From assembly GCA_950295325.1 (NCBI GenBank), contig OX485803.1:1552001-1612000 (forward strand): a stretch of DNA of 60,000 nt, given 5' to 3'. The stretch is from Polytrichum commune (Eukaryota; Streptophyta; Polytrichopsida; Polytrichales; Polytrichaceae). The translations under genes were made by a program, and so were the position numbers. This document shows positions 55,319 to 60,000 of the stretch, one piece after another. The notes below the pieces were generated by a model. That model saw only the letters and a list, made by a program, of their open reading frames with translations, had not been told where the DNA came from and did no database searches. Positions within the stretch are counted from its first letter, which is position 1. Every line of letters begins with the position of its first letter.

Positions 55319-55751
55319 GGAAGGCAGGGGCCGCGGGCGTGCGGTAAGTTAGATACTCTCCGTTCCTGCAGCTGCACCTTACTGAGTCAAAAGAGGAATC
55401 GCAGCAGGCTATTAAAAAAGCAGGAATGATTCCCTCCCTCGGGTACCTCTCGCTTGCTCGCTGGCCCGCACCACGCCCACAACTATGTCCATGCAGCAGT
55501 GCCCTTGCCCTGTCACCTGGCCCCCACCATCGCCTCCTCGCCCGCCCGCCCGCCCTTACCCGGCTGAAGCCCTTCGCCGCACTCCACTCCACCATCGCAA
55601 CTCCCTTCCGCTGCCATCTCCTGCTTGCTTTGTGTAGTCGCCTCACTGCACTAAACACCTGATTTGCGGTGCCGTTGTCACGTTGATTTAGAGAGTGGTC
55701 TCTGTGCCTGGACCTCCAACACCCAGTATGCCCACACATACTACACAGTTG
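55319..55751 (-). promoter_or_regulatory. GC-rich upstream region of HD-Zip gene B
   Basis: C/G-rich sequence (CCCGCACCACGCCC, CGCCCGCCCGCCCGCCC) in contrast to the AT-rich flank beyond 55740. Open frames here (up to 192 residues, minus strand) follow from the GC content and have no domain. A family H element begins at 55752. Confidence 0.4.
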
Positions 55752-56007
55752 CTACTAAATAGGATATTTAGTGTTTGAGACACTGAATACGAACGCATAC
55801 ACTAGATATCAACTATGGTAATATGTGGAAGTTACATGTTTGAATTTAGTGTTAGTAAGGATATGAAAAAATTTATATATATAATAAGGGAGGTGGCAGT
55901 AGGGAAGGCAGCGGTACATTTATGTCTAACACTAATTATCAAAGAATTGAAAATTAGTGTTGAGCAAGGTAGGGTGGTAACAACACTAAATATCCTATTT
56001 AGTGTAG
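55752..56007. mobile_element. Family H MITE, complete copy (256 bp)
   Basis: Left end CTACTAAATAGGATATTTAG, right end CTAAATATCCTATTTAGTGT followed by AG: inverted repeats of about 24 bp. The interior is shared with 11691-11950. It lies about 430 bp upstream of the gene B TATA-like box. Confidence 0.8.
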
Positions 56008-57205
56008 TGGGCATAGCTAGTGGACGGCTCCCACCAATATGGGTGGTTTTTTTCATTCATTTTTAGCCAGCAAATGAATAAAACTTCATGATGTTACATA
56101 TAGTCATTGAATAAAAACGAAGAAGAAAAGTCACCCATACTAGTGAGAGCAGTCCACTGGCTAGTATGCCCGCAAGTGTGTACGGGCAAGGCATAAGTGG
56201 CCAACCAGAGGAGTTTTTCTTGATAGGGAAAGTTCGTTTCTTTCCCGTAGGGTTGAAAACATAGTCAACTATATTAGGAATTTAACACAGTATTTATGTT
56301 ATTTGTTTAGTGATTCAACTTTGGCGCTTCTTACTATGCTAATTAATCATCGGATATTGTGTGACATTACGATACAATCAGTGTGTCATGTTGATTATAG
56401 TGGTCTTTGTGACCTATCCTGAAACACCAAGTGTCATTCTCTACGGTTGTCACTTTACACTAATCATAAGACATTTAATGTGGGAAAATGATGAATAGTG
56501 AACCACATTGAATCGATGTTAAGTGTAGCAACAAAAACCTCGTTTGGATGTTGTTGGGGTGTTTTAATTGCACACTTAGGGAGGGGGGTCATTGGGCCCA
56601 CTTTACCTTGGTAAGATTGGTGGGGCCTAGCTTGAAGAGCAAGACATCTAATGTTCCATGGTATTTTAGTTTATTCGATTCCAAAACTAGGGCTAGAGCT
56701 TCATGGTGATTAGGTCAACTTGGGAAGGTGAATATATAATGAGTTATTCAATTGCCTATATATTCTGTTGGTTGGGCTTCGAATTTGACATTGGAGACCC
56801 AAAAGGTACTCTAGTGGCCACCTAGTGGCCTCCGATTGAAATGAAATGGTCCTCAACCTAACAAGGGGCTTTGTTTCCAATATAGCCCCGACAACCATGA
56901 TAATGGATGAGTTAACCTTGATGCCAGGAAGCCCATCAAGCTCATAACTAATATTAAAGACCTCAAATTGGTGCATTTGCTAGTTGTATCTACACTAATA
57001 TATACAATTAGGTTGTCCATGCTAATTTATTGACATTCCACATCATTTCGAATATTTATTTCTACAATCTAATAAAATAAAAGAATTTGTTTTTATTGTA
57101 GTTGCTATAGGGATGAATAAACAAAGTTATAAGTTTTGTAGTTTGCATGGGTAAAGAGGCCTCAAGTAACCTATTCATGAAGGCAACCTAATTGCACATA
57201 TCAAC
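56008..57205. other. Intergenic
   Basis: No gene or recognised repeat. A minus-strand frame at 56710-56976 (88 residues) has no motif. Confidence 0.35.
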
Positions 57206-57634
57206 ATACATTGTTTATGATATTTAGTGTACATGACACTATTTGCAAAGGGCCTAAACCAGATGCCTACAATTGTCAAAGTGTTGCATCTGCTAATTGC
57301 CAATATGATACTATTCTTCACCATGAGTAATTTTTTTAAGTGAAAATGTATATATATATATATATATTATGACATTTACCGTAGCACATTGGGATACTTG
57401 AGATGATGGTTTTGTGTTTTAGTATGCAAGGGGAAGATATTATAGAGGATACTAATGGCACGTGTCATGTGTTTACATTTTAGTATGCAAGAGGACAACA
57501 TTACTGAACATACTAATGCCAAGTGTCAGTAATGATGAAGTTGTTTCTTACTAGTGTAACCTAGCATATGCCTCACAATAAGGTAAGTGGCACTATTACA
57601 CAAGTGACACTAAATACCATAAATAGGTGTGGTA
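57206..57634. mobile_element. Family D TIR element, copy 2
   Basis: Starts near ACATTGTTTATGATATTTAG then TGT, ends GTGACACTAAATACCATAAA. The interior (GACACTATTTGCAAAGGGCC, GTATGCAAGGGGAAGATATT, GTATGCAAGAGGACAACATT) is co-linear with 14647-15186, including the tandem internal blocks. An (AT)n run is at 57348-57366. Confidence 0.7.
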
Positions 57635-57859
57635 GGGATGAATCAACCACAAACCTAGATTTCTACTAGACCCCTCTTGAGACTCCAAATCGGTATAGTT
57701 AGATCCGGTTAGGATGAGAATTCTCCACGAACTTAGGGGAAGGGATTGTGCTAGACCTACTTTGACACCCCAAATCAGTCTCATAGTTGGATGTGAATCT
57801 TGATAAATCAACCACAACCCTCGGGAAGGGATTGTACTATATCCATTTTACTCACCAAG

Positions 57860-58737
57860 AGTGAAAATCGTTACATACTAGTGCACCTCTCATTCATCAC
57901 TTGCTAAAACTTAGGTTTTGTAGGTTTATGGCCGATACACCTCAAATGTATTCACCCACAGTAATCCAAAGTCTTTAAAACCAATTTCGATGTCAAACGA
58001 GCTCTCTAAAGTAACCTCCAAACTACACAATGTTCATAGGCCTTGTGTTGGTTGTTGTGTAGATATTTGGGGTGCAATTGGCTTGTATGCAATAATTCAA
58101 TCTCAACCTTTTACTCCTCTACATGGGTAAAAAGTGGTGGGGCACAACTCAAAAAGCAAGGCATGGGAGGCCGAGAGAGGCCAGATGTGGTTGTTGAGTA
58201 GATATTTGGGGTACAACTGGCTTGTCCTTGAAGTAATTGTTGCATTCTAGCATACCTCTAATGTCAATCCATGCTAAAACCTTGATCTTTTCAAAGTTTA
58301 TGCTTCACTAATTCAGGGATTTTGGCACTAACTCCGATATCAAATCATCTTCTAAAAGTACCTCTGAACTACACAGTGTTGCCTCTCATTGTGTAGGATG
58401 AATGAGAGGTACACAACTCGTATGCAATAATTCACTCACCTTTTTACTCCTCACGCCCTGGTAAGAAAGATTGGTGGGGCACACCTTGGGAGGGAGGTTA
58501 TCATATACGAGTGTATCTCTCATTCATCCAACATAGAAAACCTTAAAATAGGAAGCAATTCGGAGGTTGCTTGTGTTAGTTGATGTAACATCAGAATTAT
58601 AGTTTTTGAGGACCGTGAATTAGTCTATTCGAGGTCATTTGAGATGAGTTGGCAATAAACCTATAGGGGGTCAGAAATTTATGCTAGATGGATGAGAGGT
58701 ACGCTCGTATACGATAATTCTCTCTCTCACACAACTT
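57860..58737. mobile_element. Cluster of three family B-like foldback elements
   Basis: Three diverged copies in a row, roughly 57860-58095, 58215-58445 and 58493-58737. Landmarks: CTCTCATTCATC, AACCTATAGGGGGTC or GTTTATGGCCGATACACCTC, CTCAAATG, GATGTCAAACGAGC, and the right arm GGATGAGAGGTACGCTCGTA then TACGATAATTCTCTCTCTC. The third copy is inverted relative to the first (the core reads GAGGTCATTTGAGATGAG). Confidence 0.55.
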
Positions 58738-58791
58738 GAAGAGCAAGACATGGTGTAGGAGGCAAGAGAGAGAGAGGGCTCACTGGGTTCA

Positions 58792-59011
58792 TGGCGTTCT
58801 ATGTAAACTCATCCATCATGGATGAAGGGGTTTTGGTCAAAACAAGTCCCCTACAAGGTTGAGGGCGAATTCATTCCCACTAGAGTCCACTAGACAAACT
58901 CATGGTCTATGATGCCAATTTTGGAATCAACAGATCCAAAAATAGTTGTTCTTCCATAAAATCATCCCATACGTTCTCACCTTGGTAACGGATTCGTTTA
59001 TGTAGACACCA
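58792..59011. mobile_element. Family C foldback element, copy 3
   Basis: TGGCGTTCTATGTAAACTCA on the left, GATTCGTTTATGTAGACACC on the right; interior ATGGATGAAGGGGTTTTGGT, ATGATGCCAATTTTGGAATC, GTTCTCACCTTGGTAACGG, co-linear with 5486-5694. Confidence 0.7.
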
Positions 59012-59059
59012 CAAATCCGTAGCCAAGAGAGATAGAGACCGTGTGTGGTGAGGTGAGAT

Positions 59060-59437
59060 TAAGGTATGCATGTGTTGTTAGGTCCTTCTTCTTAATCAAA
59101 CCTCTATATTTGATGGTGTGTCGTTCGGTGAGGCTCAAAGAACAAACGCCCATAAAAACCAAATGTTTAAAATAGATTGGATTGGGTCTTCGATTATTAT
59201 AACCACTCGAAACTCAAATAGCGAACACGATTAGGAGGACCTATGCATTTAATCAAAAGAGTCGACGAATGTGAACTTTCAATAACCATAACTACATCAG
59301 GTGAGGTTTGCTTTCAATATGATTTTGTTGATGCTTCATCGCAGATTCGCTAATACAACACAAGTTTTGTTGTGTAAATCTTATCGGTAGAAGTTGGAGA
59401 ACATGAAAAACCGAACCCATAACACTCACTTACCTTA
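59060..59437 (+). mobile_element. Family A element, copy 6
   Basis: TAAGGTATGCATGTGTTGTT at the start, CATAACACTCACTTACCTTA at the end. Interior: GAGGCTCAAAGAACAAACGC, CACGATTAGGAGGACC, CAACACAAGTTTTGTTGTG, GGTAGAAGTTGGAGAACATG. It lies about 50 bp after a family C element; in copy 2 a family C element sits inside family A. Confidence 0.75.
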
Positions 59438-59576
59438 CTATAGCACCATTTGCACAATGGCAATTCTGCCATAAACAGGCAAGGCAGCCATGGCCCAACA
59501 GCCCACCAACCAGCTAGGCCTCGGATCTTCAACCCCCGTGAGCCCTGGGAAGGGAAGGATATAGGGAAGGCCGTAT

Positions 59577-59788
59577 CACACACTGATTACCCCAATTAGT
59601 GTGTGTTACTATTCCGATTTACAAAGTGCGACAACTATTTCACGAGGATGTAGTATTTTACCAGGGGAAGTCATGTATAATTTTATAGTGTCCAAACAAC
59701 CTATTGAACTCATGAGTAAGACGTCGTTGCATTGCGTAACTCCGAATAGTAGCACACACTAAAGTACTTGGGATAATCAATGTAGTGT
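59577..59788. mobile_element. Family E MITE, copy 3
   Basis: CACACTGATTACCCCAATTA and TTGGGATAATCAATGTAGTG form the ends. The interior has GTAGTATTTTACCAGGGG, TAGTGTCCAAACAACCTATT and GCGTAACTCCGAATAGTA. Confidence 0.7.
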
Positions 59789-60000
59789 TCTCCCTCTGTA
59801 ATATGACACGTTAGGGAAACGCGAAAAAAGTCGTATTATCGAGGTGTCGTCTTCTCATTAATATGACATATGGAGTAAAGTCGTCGTATTATCGAGGGAG
59901 TACGAAAACATAAGTAATATGAGCTCAAAAAAATTTGTATACAATGAGTTTAAGCAATATAGATGGTATGAAATAATAACTTATAACTCCAAACAAATAC
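59789..60000. other. Intergenic, AT-rich edge
   Basis: CGTATTATCGAGG occurs twice, with TATGACA nearby (59815-59900), a local repeat. Nothing else is identifiable. Confidence 0.4.

Noticed and set aside
55161-55739. 192-residue minus-strand frame upstream of gene B
   Set aside because: It begins upstream of the TATA-like box and is produced by GC-rich promoter sequence and the purine-rich leader. No motif.

Overview
The window is nuclear DNA of a land plant. The evidence is two intact homeodomain-leucine zipper class I (HD-Zip I) transcription factor genes with GT-AG introns, a short stretch of plant-type telomere repeat (CCCTAAA units near 32.27 kb), and a background of short foldback transposons and decayed retroelements. 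Only two certain genes in 60 kb, plus dense nested non-autonomous elements, points to a large repeat-rich genome. The lineage cannot be fixed from sequence alone. A lycophyte, fern or moss is my guess, because the HD-Zip tails do not look like the seed-plant subfamilies I know.

Layout. 0-2.1 kb: possible exons of a small secreted or membrane protein gene that runs in from the left edge, interrupted by a repeat. 2-21 kb: intergenic DNA made of several foldback (MITE-like) families, a SINE-like element and a duplicated promoter-like module at 12.0-12.3 kb. 21.0-22.35 kb: a GC-rich, CT-rich, poly-C/poly-G island that looks like an orphan promoter or leader. 22.4-39 kb: more repeats, including a 930-bp TIR element nested in an older repeat, a 54-bp minisatellite, and a decayed retroelement with an RNase H motif on the minus strand. 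39.2-41.55 kb: a cluster of coding-like exons that may be an unrecognised gene broken or filled by repeats. 41.8-43.9 kb: duplicated sequence and the upstream region of the first HD-Zip gene.

43.9-55.3 kb is the core: HD-Zip I gene A (plus strand, CDS 44353-45784, 355 aa) and gene B (minus strand, CDS 54882-53304, 352 aa). They lie tail to tail, 7.5 kb apart. Both have three exons, with identical lengths for exon 1 (130 nt) and exon 3 (555 nt) and the same intron phases, so they are an inverted duplicate pair. Both have TATA-type promoters about 440-470 bp before the ATG, long pyrimidine- or purine-rich leaders and short upstream ORFs. As HD-Zip I proteins bind DNA as dimers, the pair could homo- or heterodimerise. 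55.7-60 kb returns to repeats, where members of most of the families seen on the left recur.

All coordinates were read by eye. No database search, alignment or folding program was run.
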